A stretch of 64,000 nucleotides of DNA from Chaetorhynchus papuensis (Eukaryota > Chordata > Aves > Passeriformes > Rhipiduridae). Under the pieces are notes generated by a model. The model was given only the letters and a program-made list of their open reading frames with translations, was not told the origin of the DNA and did no database searches. Position 1 is the stretch's first letter. Each line of letters starts with the position of its first letter. The stretch is from contig VWYX01000674.1 in the NCBI GenBank assembly GCA_013396525.1, positions 62,001 to 126,000 on the forward strand. Reading direction: 5' to 3'. The translations under genes were made by a program, and so were the position numbers. Positions 51,801 to 63,545 of the stretch are shown in pieces.

Positions 51801-54800
51801 AAAGCAGGTGGTCAGGGACCCAATTATGACCTCGAACACTAAATCAGAGTCCTGCAGATTACCTGATCCAACAATTAGTCCAGCCCTTTGCTTTGCTGCG
51901 GGTTTGTTCACAATGATCACTCTTTCTTGAAATTATTAGTCTTGTTCATTGTGGCAGAGTTTACTGAACAGCAGGTTGTTTGGCAGCTCTCAGGTTTGGA
52001 ATATTTTTCCTTCAGAGTAGTTTTTCCCCAGAATTTCTCCCTAAAACAAAAATGTAGAAAAAATCGCTTCTGGAAGTGACACATTTTATCCATAAGATGT
52101 TTTCTTTAGCCACATTATTCAAAGAAGTCTAGAAATAAAAGTTATTCTTAACCAATAAATTAAATCATTTCAACTTCAAAATGTCTGAACAGACAGGAAA
52201 TATTTTATTTTTTAACCAAACACAATTTCTAGAACCAGCATACATCAGTATGAACTATTCTGTGATTCTCACAGAAACTAAAATTTACATGACAAATGTG
52301 CCCACCTTCAAAGTAGACTATAAACTCAGAGAACCAATTGAATAAATCACTTTGCGAGAGACAAATACTTTCCTTTGGTCTTTTTTTAGACTGTAACCCC
52401 CTAGGGCAGGGATAGTCTTTATTTTATACCATCTATCAGTCCAACCCACTGCTGAAACTTAAGAAGTAATAGTTTCCACCAGACTTGATTCACATCATAA
52501 AAATCAGCTTATGCCCTCTTGTTGACACCTCTGTGTAGGACATGAACTGAGCAGATATTCAGACTGGATGTTGTTTAATTTCAAGTGGAGTTAGTGAGAT
52601 AATACGGTGTAGACTGCAGAATTTGCTCATTAGAATAACATGTTTGGGGTTTTTTTATTCGTTTCTCAACTCTTAACCACATTCTCACATCTCATTGTAG
52701 ATTGTGGATTGCAAGCCATATATGAAACTAAAGTAGTCAAAGAACCTATGTGTATTTTTGTGATAGATGACATGAGCTAATTTCAGCACTTACCTGGGTT
52801 GTTGCTGTGTAGTCATTGAACACCATTCTGTTACAGCAAAAATAACTAAAAGAGGTCTTTTCCTCTTTTTATTTTTTTATGTGATGAGGACAGACAAGCT
52901 TGAAACAAATTCCATTCTTTCTCCTTCCCTTTCTGCAAAGTCAGTTAAAAACATGATTCACGAGGCTATAATTTGATGAATTTGATTTCTCATAGTGATA
53001 CTAGCAGACAGGCAGAACAGAAAATGTGCTTTCTGTGTTGCCATATGCTCTGCTTTTCCACAGCAAAGAAAAAGATCAAATACTGTTGTCTTTCTTTCTC
53101 TGTCATTGTAAATTATTCTCAGGAATCTACTGCTTGAGATTAAGGAAGGTCATGCCACAAATGTTCATGGTCCTGAGTATCCTCATCTTTTGTGAGACTT
53201 CTCTAGAATCTGTGGAAGACATAAATGTACCTGTAGAGGCTGGTCTCTTTTCTTAGTGCTGTCCAAAATGGCATTGCCTCTGCGAATGGATGGACTTATG
53301 GACAGGTTCCATAAGTTCTTAGAGGACCACATTCCTCAGATAACTTGTCAGCATCTTGTTCCTGCAATTTGTTGGAACATAAGATCAAGAGCTTGTCCCT
53401 TGGCCCTGTAAATCAGCACCTTGAATGTAGACTGAGGTGTTGAACATGCTTTCCTTATTTTGCTCTTTGTTATGCAGTGTTTTCCTAATGCCATGCACAT
53501 ATGGTACAAAGCAGAGATTTACATATGCACTGTTGCTATCACAGTGTTCCACATTAGAGGCGGGATTCCAAAGCCTTTACTCATGGTGAGCAGGTCCCTC
53601 CTCCATGAGTAATGCCTTGGAGATCAGGGCAGCTCCAAGTGAAATGAAGCATTACTTAACTCATGGTCAAGCTTTAGAGCCTTTCCCTGTCATATTAGGG
53701 ACAAATATTGTCTCTTCCCCTCCTGTACCTCTGGGTCAATGTGATCCCACACAGACCCTGGGCAGGTTTGTGTCATGTGGGAATAAAGTCAACAGCCAGA
53801 AACACATGGGCAGGGACCTGGTATCAGAGCCAAATCAGGGGAGCTCTACCCAAATTATCACCCACATTTATGGATATCTCAGAGATCTGTCAGTCCTATA
53901 CATCCAACACTCCACAGGTATTTTTAGTGGCTGGACAGAATATGTGTCCTATTCCACAAGCTCAGGGAGAGAGCAGCTCCTGGGTTGACACTGTGGAAAA
54001 GCCTTCTCTGCTGTTTAAAAATAGCTCCAGTGGTGGTGGATAAAGGCTGTTCACTCCCCAGGGGAAGGAGAAGAGGTGTTCTGTACATGTAAATGCCTTA
54101 AAAGCTGGAGAACAGTGCCTAAGGACTTCCATTTCTGCTTGCTTAATTAAGGGGAGAGAGGCTGTACTGTGTCAAACTAAAATCAGTGCTTCGAATAACA
54201 CCTCTCTTTCCTCATCCCAAACAATCCCCATTGCTGCTGTGGTGTTATACCTTCCCTGACTCAACGATTGTGTTTGTGTCCCAGTATTTAACAACCCTCA
54301 ATGAACTTAAACTCCTTTATAAATTGCTCACATACATCACCACATCCCATGGCGATGTCCTTCCCAGCAAAGCTGGGCACTGAGGGGAAAAGCACAGCTT
54401 TGGTAAATAAGGTTCTTGCAGAGTGTGGGCTATGGGGCCTGCGGGAGATGGCCAGTGACCTCTGCTCTTCTGGGCCCAGTGTCAGCAGAGCAAGTTTCTC
54501 AATGTCCTGGCCCTGTCTCCAGCAAAACTGGTGCCTGTTAGCAATGCCATTGCTATTTGGGTGGGAGGTAGTTACATGTGTTAGGCCCAGACTTTATAAG
54601 GACACTGCAGTATTTAATCCTTAAACTAAAGAAAATCTCTGTTCTGTGTTGACTGTGAAGTCTAATCTGCCAGCTTTGAGCAGAGTGAATTGGTGAAACA
54701 TTGGAAGAGAGCTTGCAGAACTTGTTATACTTGTTCTGTGAATAACATGAGGCTTTCTATTTCCCATACTCTCGTTCTGACGAATTTTACAGGCACTACA

Positions 54801-55534
54801 GTAAACAAATGCCTTTCCTAGAGAAATGCTGCTATTTAAAATACTCAGGCTGGGTTTTTGTTTTAAAATGGAAAGAGAGCAAATACATCATTCCATTCTG
54901 ATTACCAACAGCAGTGAATTTTTTGTGTGCTTTGGACCTACCTCGAGGCACATGAGCAACCACTATGCAGCAAACCCCACCTGAGTTCATTGCCCTCTTT
55001 CACACTGGGCTCCAAGTAAGTCTGAGTGGGCTCCACATCACGGGCAAAAGGGAGGGTTGAAGAATCTATACTGGTTCAAGCCATGGAGTTTGCTGCTCTT
55101 GGCTTCTGTTCCCCCCAAGTTGCTCCATACACACAAACAAGTGGCCTTCCCCAAGGTTTTACCCTTGTTTTTATCCCTTCCAGAAAACAAAGTGCCAGAT
55201 GTTCATATTAATGTAGAGGTTAACCAGCCTGTGGTAAGATCTCCTGGCTGGACTGGCTCGATTTATAAAGCTCTTGTCACCACACCAGTAATTAAGAGTG
55301 AACAGAGCAGCAATGCTGTATCTCATCAACTTGGACATCTTTCTATTTCAGGGAAGAAGCTTCACTTAAGCAGTGAGAGTGCAGCTGTTCCCTGAGACAG
55401 AAAACACTCCCTTGCAGATAACAAACCAAAATCATTGTGGAAGGTCAAGATTTTAAGAATATTTAGCATTCCTGAAGCCCTCCCTGGATGTAAAGCACCA
55501 TGTGGTTATTAAGTCGTTTTCCTTAAAAATTGTT
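48898..55534. other. noncoding stretch, no gene recognised
   Basis: Unique sequence. The open frames at 53605-53988 and 53708-54043 (plus strand, overlapping in two frames) have no family resemblance. A word ATTCTGTGATTCT at about 52259 matches the CR1 terminal octamer, but no CR1 body precedes it. Confidence 0.5.
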
Positions 55535-55640
55535 TAGGTATTTGTGCTACTTGTTATCCCCATCTCACATAGGGAAGGTTGGTCTTACACAGACTTCCAG
55601 GTTTTGAAGCTCTGGCTCCTACTTCAGCACCTAATTTTTC
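55535..55640 (-). mobile_element. possible ancient MIR-like SINE fragment
   Basis: The plus strand reads TTGTTATCCCCATCTCACATAG, with one or two bases beyond the conserved word. This recalls the reverse complement of the MIR core TCTGTAAAATGGGGATAA, followed by a GCTCTGGCTCCTACTTCAGC stretch where MIR has its gctctgccact region. Low confidence. Confidence 0.25.
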
Positions 55641-58600
55641 AGGCCACACATAGAAATTTACCTCCTTTGGGGCAGACTTTTTTCCTTTTTGCCCTAGTAA
55701 GCTGCATAGGTCTCCCTTAAAAGCCAGTGACAGGCTCCCACTGGTGGTTTTGAGAGTTTTTCATTGCAATTCTTATTTCCTCTTACTTCCTTCTCCATAC
55801 TCAGATAAGTAGTGTTCACTTATGGTTGATCTCTTGGTTCTTGAGAAACTGCACAAGAAACGCAACATCCTTATTTTCCTTTCCTGAGGGAAGTCCTTGT
55901 GAGCCAGCAGCCAACTCTCCAAGGAAGCCCTCTGACTTCTGTGTGGGCTTGCTCAAGTAGACCTGGCTTCTGTTGCACTTTATGTTAGCTTCAGGGTAAG
56001 ATGCAGAGATAAAAGCAAAGGTCAGGAGCAGATCTGTGAATGACAAACATCAGAATCATGGAGCACATATGCCTCTGCCATGAGCCTTAACAACTCTGGT
56101 AACCTTGGACCACACTGATGTCCTGATATAATCTCTTTAAACTTACAAAAGAAAGCCTGGAGAGGGCTGTTCAGACACACTGTAGTGTGCTCCAATTCAA
56201 ATAAGGTCATGGAGTTGCACTCTCTAAACCTGACATTATTCCTGACGCACTGGAAAGGACATCAAGGACACATTTCAGCTGTTTTAAGTCACACAATCAC
56301 AGCTTCTTGCCAGCTCCTGATTTTTTATTTTGGAAGAAAGATTTGTTCCATCTATTGATTCCCATCCCTGCAACTAATTTTAACCAAATTCCATGGAAGA
56401 GTGAGGACTCCCAAGCTTTTTGAAACCAGGTAAAGAGGAGATGCTGCAGCCTCAGCAGCTATCAGTTGTAGCACCATCAGCCCATGTGGCCAATTACCAT
56501 GGATACATCTCCGTACCAGCTGTCTCTAATCCAGCCAGTGTTGGAGGGCACAGGAGGGTACTGCACATGACAGACAATAAGGGGAGAAAACAGAATCATT
56601 TGTAGAAAAACAGTTTCCAGTCGTTCCACTGCTGGGAGGTCCAGGCATTTGTTGCCTGCTCCATATAGAAGAAGCATTTCTGTATTCTGCAACCATATAG
56701 GAACCAGGCAAGATTTTAAGCAGCTCATACATTTGCAGACTTATTAATTCCCACAAGACCCTCGTCTCAAATTAATAGATTGGGCAAGGCACATAATGAA
56801 AAGGCAGTCACGCAAATAAGCCAGAAAAGCCAAAGTATTGGTTTGCATGAGCAAATGCTGGCTGCATAAGCAAGGGCTAGGCAATGTAGCATGAACACAT
56901 GAAGGAAGAACATTATTGAAGTTTAAATTGATAAAACCTTGAGGAAGTTTGAGTCATTGGTGATAAATTTCTATCTTCAGAGGAAATTAGGCTTAAAGGA
57001 AAAGGAGCTGGTTTAAAATATATTTAAAGTATCAAATTGCATGTATTTATGCCAAAGTCACTTTCCCACTCCCACAGACTGGGAATAGAAATTGTGGTCC
57101 ACGCTTGCCTCTTTGAAAACTGCAGCATCAGTTGTTTTACAGTCAAATAAGCAGTGAGGTCAGGAAGGAAGCAGGTCTGGAAAAGTTAATGCTTTGCACT
57201 GGGTATCATTTTTTAAATGAATTGGGTCTCTAGTTCTACAGCAATGGCTGGGAAAGGAAGTAATGCGTGAAATCAAATGATGAGGAGCTTGTAGTTTGGG
57301 GAGCTGCTTATGAAGATGGGATGATGGAGAATGTGAAGTAACCTATCCAATCTGACCCATTTCAAAAAAAAAAAAATTGGCAGGAGACAGGTCTCTTTAT
57401 CCTCATATATCCCTGGGCTCTTTCGTGGTATGCTTTCTATTACACCAGGATATTGTGTTCTTACCAGCAGTGCAGGATATCACACACTGGTAGCTGGGGG
57501 TCTGATGGAGGTGGGAGTGTGCACACGGAATTGATTAGAGGTTCACATCCTCTTGCTGTCAAGTCACATGAGGATTTTAAGGACTGACTCCGAGTTTGGA
57601 GAACAGGAAGCCACGGAGACAGCTATATCTTAATTACCTCTGGAAGGTTTACTGAAATACTCAAAGAATTGCTCATCTGTCTGAACAGAAAGGGAGTACT
57701 GCCATCAAAGCTGTTGGGAGCTCAAGAAGTAAATACCAAAGAGGTGAGATCAAATAGATCCTGAGGTGTGTTGGGGACCATGCTATAAATAGGAAGGAAG
57801 AAAAAGCTCAGAGCTTTTTGTGAGGGGCTTCACGTGGCCCCTCAAAACCCCTTTTTGGAGCCATGTTTTGACAGCACCTAAAATGTGATGTCAGCTCTTG
57901 TCAGCTCTGGTTTGTGGACTAACCAACTTGGTCCTAATTGAGTGGCAGCACCTGATTTCTCTGGATGCAGTGGCCAGCTCTGTTTGCCACGCTGCCTGCC
58001 TGCTGGTGTGTACCACTGGAATGGCTCCCTGAAGAGCTGCCTGGCTGTTTTTAGCCTTTCTTTTCATTACAGGTCCTATGTATCTTTTGTGTTACCCATG
58101 GGTTTACTTCACCTTGTTTATCTTGCAGTATTGCTGGGCAATGGGAAGTGCTTGGCACTCTCATCCCATTGCCATTTTCATATTGAGTGGTTTTCTAGGT
58201 AACCCGTGAAAGACTGGGCCTGTTTATGTTCTGGGTTTGGGGTCAGCCCAATTTGGAAACCTCAAAGACTGAAGTTCTAGGTCCTGTCTTGCCTTCTAAA
58301 GATTAAAATTCCTACTTCTGTAGGAACTAAAATATTTTCTTGTTTCTCTTTTTCTAGAAACCGCAGATTGCGGGCAAGCATGTGTAAAAGCATTTTGGTG
58401 TGGATCGAGAGAGCATTTCTGAGGCTGATCCTCCTCATGCCACAGGCTTTTGGTGCATAACCTGTGTTTGTTCCAAAAGGAGCTAAGCTGAAAGATGTGC
58501 TCCAGGGGCATATGTAGCATACCCCAATGAGCAGTGGACATTCAGTCCACAGGATTGCAAGAGGCAGTCTGAACTAAAATGCCCAGAAACACATGCAGTG

Positions 58601-60204
58601 ACCATGACAGGGCCTATGTTGCAGCTGTTTTACTTCACAAATACAATCCTCCAACACCAAGTGACTTACCCAAATCTCAGTCTTCAATTATGTACCTTGC
58701 TATGTTGGCCAAACTGCCTTAAGGCCTTCCTCAGGGGCATTTACACTGGCTCCTCCCCATCAGAAAAGAAAGATGTCATTGCTGGAAAGTCAGGCACTTT
58801 GTGACATCTCTGATCTCCAGAACCTGCTCTTCTGCTCAGTCACATTTGTTGATGGTCTCCAACATGCTGCAGAAAACTTTCACCTGAGAAAGATTTTGAA
58901 AGTTAAAGGTATGATAAAGCAAAAAAGTCAGCTGGTTACCTATCCACATCCAGTGGGATTTGTTTCAGTGCAGCTGCAGTATCTCTGGGATTTAGGTTAT
59001 ATTAATCATATTGAATTGACCAGTCGTTGCCACGTATGTCTTTATTATTTAGCTATGCAGTGCTGAATAAAACATAATAGAATTTTTTCTAAAGCATTAT
59101 GACTTATTTTTCTTTAAATAAAAATTATCATCTACTCTGTGGTTAAAACTCTTGGCAGACAAAGCCTCAAAGCACATGACAGAAAAATGTTTTTCCCCTT
59201 CTTTTCAGTGACAGCTTTGTTATTTGGCTTAGTTTTCCCATGGAAAAAATGCAAGGTAATAATTTCAGTGGCAAATCTCCAGGATCACAGAGAAGGAAGA
59301 AGCAAGGAAGTGTCTATAAATATTAGGGTACTTACTAACAGGGCTGGGAGAAAAGAACTGATGATCATTTCTGATTTTTTTGGCTAGAAAGGAAAATTTA
59401 CCTACTCAGATACTTTAGTTATTGAATCTGTGTGCACTGAGATGAGTAAGGAACAGAGCTGCTGACTTCAAAATATTGGGAAATAGCTATGACCATGTTC
59501 ATGGTGGTCAATTGTGCAGGGAGTGTTCCCTGCACACTGTGCTAGATCATGTGCACTATTCATTTATACAAACAGCCCCGGGCCAGACTGGCTAGTGGAC
59601 TTCCACATACAGTTTGAGAGGCAGCAGAAGGCACAGAGTGCTCCTGACTGGTAGTTTGGATGCAACCACATCAGTCTGTAGGCTGAGAGACTTTATAATT
59701 TTGATGGATACAATCTACTCTGCGACAATTCATTTCATACTGGAGAATGGCCCTGTACAGTTACTTGTATAGTCAGCCTCTGTGTATCTTTGTTTTAATT
59801 TGAGTAACATATAAGAATTAATGTAGAAAAGTCATTTAAGGTAGAGACAGCTCCATAGTGCAAAACAAGGAGTGGACATAAGGGAAGGCTGAAGGCTGAC
59901 TTATTTTACTTTTGCTAGCCTACATAAGGACTGGTTGCTGTAGTTTTTCAGAAGAATCTCAGTGTTGCAATGCCTTATCATTCCTATCTGTGTCCGCTTG
60001 GGATGCAAACGGCAGGAGATGTCTGAATCTGAAGAAACCCCCATTAGCCACACCCTTGATGCAACTCACATTCTTTGTGCGTTTACTCAGGGCTACCAGC
60101 TTTCCTCACTCTCTCTGTGCCACGGATTTCTCAGCACTACAAACACCCAAAGAGTATTTTGAGCAACCACTTGCAGTATTTGCATGTGATGTTGAACTTG
60201 GTGT
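55641..60204. other. noncoding stretch, no gene recognised
   Basis: Unique sequence with an A13 run near 57364. A weak MIR-like phrase (CAGACTGGGAATAGAA, about 57077-57092) is present. The open frames, for example 58773-59066, are anonymous. Confidence 0.5.
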
Positions 60205-60560
60205 GGGAGAAGGAAGGTGCGGGAAGGGAAGGTGCGGGAAGGNNNNNNNNNNNNNNNNNNNNNNNNNNNNNNNNNNNNNNNNNNNNNNNNNNNNNNNNNN
60301 NNNNNNNNNNNNNNNNNNNNNNNNNNNNNNNNNNNNNNNNNNNNNNNNNNNNNNNNNNNNNNNNNNNNNNNNNNNNNNNNNNNNNNNNNNNNNNNNNNNN
60401 NNNNNNNNNNNNNNNNNNNNNNNNNNNNNNNNNNNNNNNNNNNNNNNNNNNNNNNNNNNNNNNNNNNNNNNNNNNNNNNNNNNNNNNNNNNNNNNNNNNN
60501 NNNNNNNNNNNNAGGGAAGGGAAGGGAAGGGAAGGGAAGGGAAGGGAGGGGAAGGGATAA
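60205..60560. repeat. GGGAA array interrupted by an assembly gap
   Basis: The left edge holds two copies of a 15-base unit GAAGGTGCGGGAAGG. The right edge (60513-60558) is a near-perfect (AAGGG)n array of about nine units. Between them are 270 N (60243-60512). The array is entirely purine on the plus strand, with repeated GGG tracts two bases apart, so G-quadruplex or triplex structure is plausible and would explain the failed assembly. Protein frames read across the gap are artefacts. Confidence 0.95.
60243..60512. other. assembly gap, 270 N
   Basis: Unknown bases. The true length of the repeat here cannot be known from this window. Confidence 1.
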
Positions 60561-60854
60561 ACACAACCAACCCCAACCAAACATCACACCTGAGCTTGGC
60601 TTCATGGCACTTTTACTCTTCCTGAGGCAAAGTTCATGGCATGGGCTTGTGCCTTGTTGTCCCCATCTCCTTGTCACTGTGGACATACATGGGCTGTGAC
60701 AGGCTGTGCAGTGGGTCAGGAATTAGGTGAGCAAGGGCACAAAGTGCAGAACAGCCAGTGAGAGTAATGCAATTAGTAGTAATAGTGTTCATAATCAGCA
60801 TTACTACTAGCATTACTACTCACCCATCCTGAATAACTACACAGTGTGATCTGA

Positions 60855-61320
60855 TAAGATCTCCATGCACCAGCACAGGCTGGGGGCTGACCTGATGGAA
60901 AGTAGCTCTGTGGAGAAGGCCCTGGGAATCCTTCTGGATCCAAGCTGCCCATGAACCATGTCCATGAGAGGGGCCATATGAATGTATGTACATATCCAAA
61001 GGGGGAGTGCCAAGAGGGTGGATCCAGGCTCTTCTCAGTGGTGGCCAAACAACGGGACAAGAGGCAATGGGCAGGAACTGATGTACAGAAAGTTCCATCT
61101 GAATATGAGGAAGAATTTCTCTACTGTGCAGATGACCAAGCAGATTTCCCAGAACACATTGCCCAGAGAGGCTGTGGAGTCTCCCTCACGGGAAACATTC
61201 AAGAACCATCTGGATGTAATCCAGTGTCATTTGCTCTAGGATCACCCTGCTTGAGCAGAGAGGCTGGACCAGATGACCCACTGTGGTCCCTTTCAACCTG
61301 ACCCATTCTGTGATTCTGTG
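60855..61320 (+). mobile_element. CR1 LINE fragment with intact 3' terminus
   Basis: It starts with AGATCTCCATGCACCAGCAC and GCTGGGGGCTGACC, typical of the late ORF2 region. It ends with TTTCAACCTGACCCATTCTG followed by TGATTCTGTG, the canonical CR1 octamer end (ending at 61320). An internal segment between about 60960 and 61000 is shortened relative to typical CR1. A plus-strand frame (about 61090-61235) still encodes the recognisable ORF2 C-terminal pattern with LNMRKNF and LPREAVESPS, but the rest is frame-broken. 5'-truncated and inactive. Confidence 0.92.
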
Positions 61321-62461
61321 CTAGCTCTGCTTCTTCTGACATCTCATTTATGGAGAGCACTCTCAAACTGTATTTGCTGCAATCATACAGGGTTGTATGA
61401 TTTCTGGTTGAATGAAGGAATATACGTACCATAGTAATACCAGTGTAAGTCACCTCAACAAAGTACAGAAATAAGGCAGGAGCTAGTTTTTATGTAGGAA
61501 ACTTGTACCGTTTAGTAACAAAGATCCTGTATATAATGTAGCTCACTCCATCACAGTATCAGTCCTTATGTGTTTACCCTCGCAGACTGTAAAATTACTG
61601 AGGTAAGAACAAAGCCAGAAATGCCTTGTTGAGGGACTTGTTAAATTTTGTGAAAACCACAGTCTCATGTAGTCTCTGCATGAAGTTACAAACAACAAAC
61701 TGATGCTTTTAAGCAGGAAGTGTATTCTACCCTTTGAAATTGTCTCCTAGATGGCAATGGAGGTGCCACATTCCCCAGGAGTTCAGCAGAGATTTTGCGA
61801 GACGGGAAAGAATAATTATACAGTAAGTAAATCTGAATACTTTTGTCAATACAGTGTAGTTATTCCTATGACACCCTGATAACCTTGTTCAGTTTATCTT
61901 ATCAATTGCAGTGTTTATCATCAATACTGAAAGAATTTGCCATACCCTTTTTTTTTCTCTTGTGATTACTTTAAATATTAATCAAAATGCACAAAACTAT
62001 TTTTTTTCTGCTTTATGCGGGACAAAAACTGGGGGTCATTTCAAAGAGAAGCCATAATTCAGAAAATAGATGGCTCACACTTTCTTCCATGCAATGGCTG
62101 CAATAAATCTTGGGGTGATAAAAACCATTACAGCCACACAGGTTTTATTTTTAAACTTATTTTTTTGTTGCCTACTTTCATTAGTGTCTAAGCTGCTGCT
62201 GTGAATCCCTAACAGACTTAAAATAATTTTAAAAGTCTGTTCCTGATTTAAGAGAAGTTCCCTGAAAAATGCCACAGTGATCTTGGTGACTGAGATGATA
62301 GATAAGACATGGATATAAAAAAAAAGAAAGAACGTGTAGGAACCCTCCTGAGATAACCCCATGGTCACGTGTTGAAATACTGACTGTGCAATTCATTATA
62401 ATTAAGGTTTAATTTCAACACCCATGTGTTTGTTGGTATTGTCCTTTCTAAGTGCTGTTAT
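61321..62461. other. noncoding stretch between repeats
   Basis: AT-rich unique sequence separating two CR1 copies, with no gene or repeat recognised. Confidence 0.5.
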
Positions 62462-62499
62462 ACAAACAAACAAACAAACAAACAAACAAACAAACAAAC
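62462..62499. repeat. (CAAA)n microsatellite
   Basis: Nine uninterrupted CAAA units directly abut the 5' edge of the CR1 copy that follows. Confidence 0.97.
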
Positions 62500-63240
62500 T
62501 GCTGGATTCTGCACCTGGGATGGGGCGACTGTGGATGTATGGACAGGCTGGGAATGAGATGCTGGAGAGCAGTGCCATGCAAAGGGACCTGAGGGTCCTG
62601 CTTGATGGAAAGTTGAATGTGAGTCAGCAGTGCCCTGGCAGCCCCGTGTCTTGGGGGGCATCAGGCACAGCATCACCAGCCAGGTAAGGGAAAGCGTTGT
62701 CCCGCTCTGCTCTGCACCGGGGCAGCCTCGCCTCGAGCACTGGGGGCAGTTTTGGGAGTCACATTTAAGAAAGATACAAAGTGTTTAGAGAGTCCAAAGG
62801 AGGGCAACAAAGATGGTAAAAGGCCTTGAGTGGAAGCCATACCAGGAGTGACTGAGCTCACTTGGTCTGTTCAGCCTGGAGGAGACTGAGGGGAGATCTC
62901 TTTGCAGTTACAACTTCCTTGTGAGGGGAGGAGAAGGGGCAGGCACTGATCTCTTCCCTGTAGTGACCAGTGACAGGTCCCAAGGGAATGGCCTGAAGTT
63001 GTGTCAGAGGAGGTTTAGGCTGGATATTAGAAAAAGGTTCTTCCCCCAGAGGGTGGTTGGGCACTGGAACAGGCTCCCCAGGGAAGTCGTCACAGCTCCA
63101 AGCCTGACAGAGTTCAAGAAGCGTCTGGACAACGCTCTCAGGCACGTGGTGTGACTCTTGGGATGTCCTGTGCAAAGCCAGGAGTTGGACTCAATGATCC
63201 TGATGAGTCCCCTCCAACTCAGAATATTCTGTGATTCTGT
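62500..63240 (+). mobile_element. CR1 LINE fragment, longest copy in window
   Basis: This 741-bp, 5'-truncated copy covers roughly the last 230 codons of ORF2 plus the 3' end. It has the conserved words GAGCAGTGCCATGCAAAGGG, AGGGCAACAAAGATGGTAAA, TGTTCAGCCTGGAGGAGACT and GGGCACTGGAACAGGCTCCC. It ends CCCCTCCAACTCAGAATATT and CTGTGATTCTGT. In-frame stops and shifts interrupt the upstream half, and the final part is open (see 62921-63154). It sits right after a (CAAA)n tract. Confidence 0.95.
62921..63154 (+). pseudogene. CR1 ORF2 C-terminal remnant
   Basis: An open stretch of 77 codons ends at a TGA (63152-63154), in the frame of the CR1 ORF2 C-terminus. Recognisable pieces are RRFRLDIRKRFF, VVGHWNRLPREVV and FKKRLDNAL. 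In a full-length CR1 this lies downstream of the reverse transcriptase domain. Upstream the same frame is broken by stops near 62790-62850, and there is no endonuclease or RT domain. It is a dead retrotransposon remnant, not a host gene. The ATG at 62921 is incidental. Confidence 0.85.
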
Positions 63241-63375
63241 AAACAGTATTAAGAGAAGAGAGAAAGATAATCTGAGTGTGTAAAAATGCATCCATTTTCA
63301 TCAGGGACACTCTCTAGAAGCAGCATCTTCCAAGGTTTAAATAGAATGTTTAGAATAAACAGCTCTTGAATAATA
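63241..63375. other. short unique spacer
   Basis: AT-rich sequence between a CR1 terminus and a SINE relic; nothing recognised. Confidence 0.5.
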
Positions 63376-63545
63376 ACCCTAGCTCTGCCACTAACACTCT
63401 GCCCAAGGCAAATTATTTTACATCTATAAAATGGAAATGATAGCTACTAACCTGCTTTACAGGAGATTTGCAAAGATAAATTAGTTAATGTTTGTGCAAT
63501 ATTTTCAACATGCAAAGTGCCATAAAGCTCCATGAATTATTATCT
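63376..63545 (+). mobile_element. ancient MIR3-like SINE
   Basis: In order it shows CTAGCTCTGCCACTAACACT, GGCAAATTATTTTACATCTA, TAAAATGGAAATGATAGC, ACAGGAGATTTGCAAAGATA, GTTAATGTTTGTGCAATATT and a final GTGCCATAAAGCTCC...AATTATTAT. This follows the MIR/MIR3 layout: a 'gctctgccact' block, the 'tctgtaaaatggg' core and an L3-like 3' tail ending in an ATT-rich repeat. Diverged, as expected for an amniote-age SINE. Confidence 0.65.

Noticed and set aside
52250..52275. ATTCTGTGATTCT word resembling the CR1 3' octamer
   Set aside because: No CR1 body precedes or follows it; an isolated 13-base match is not enough.
59912..60699. Open frames of 147-237 codons spanning the N gap
   Set aside because: Most residues are undetermined because they cross 270 N; the rest is the GGGAA array and unique flanks without similarity.
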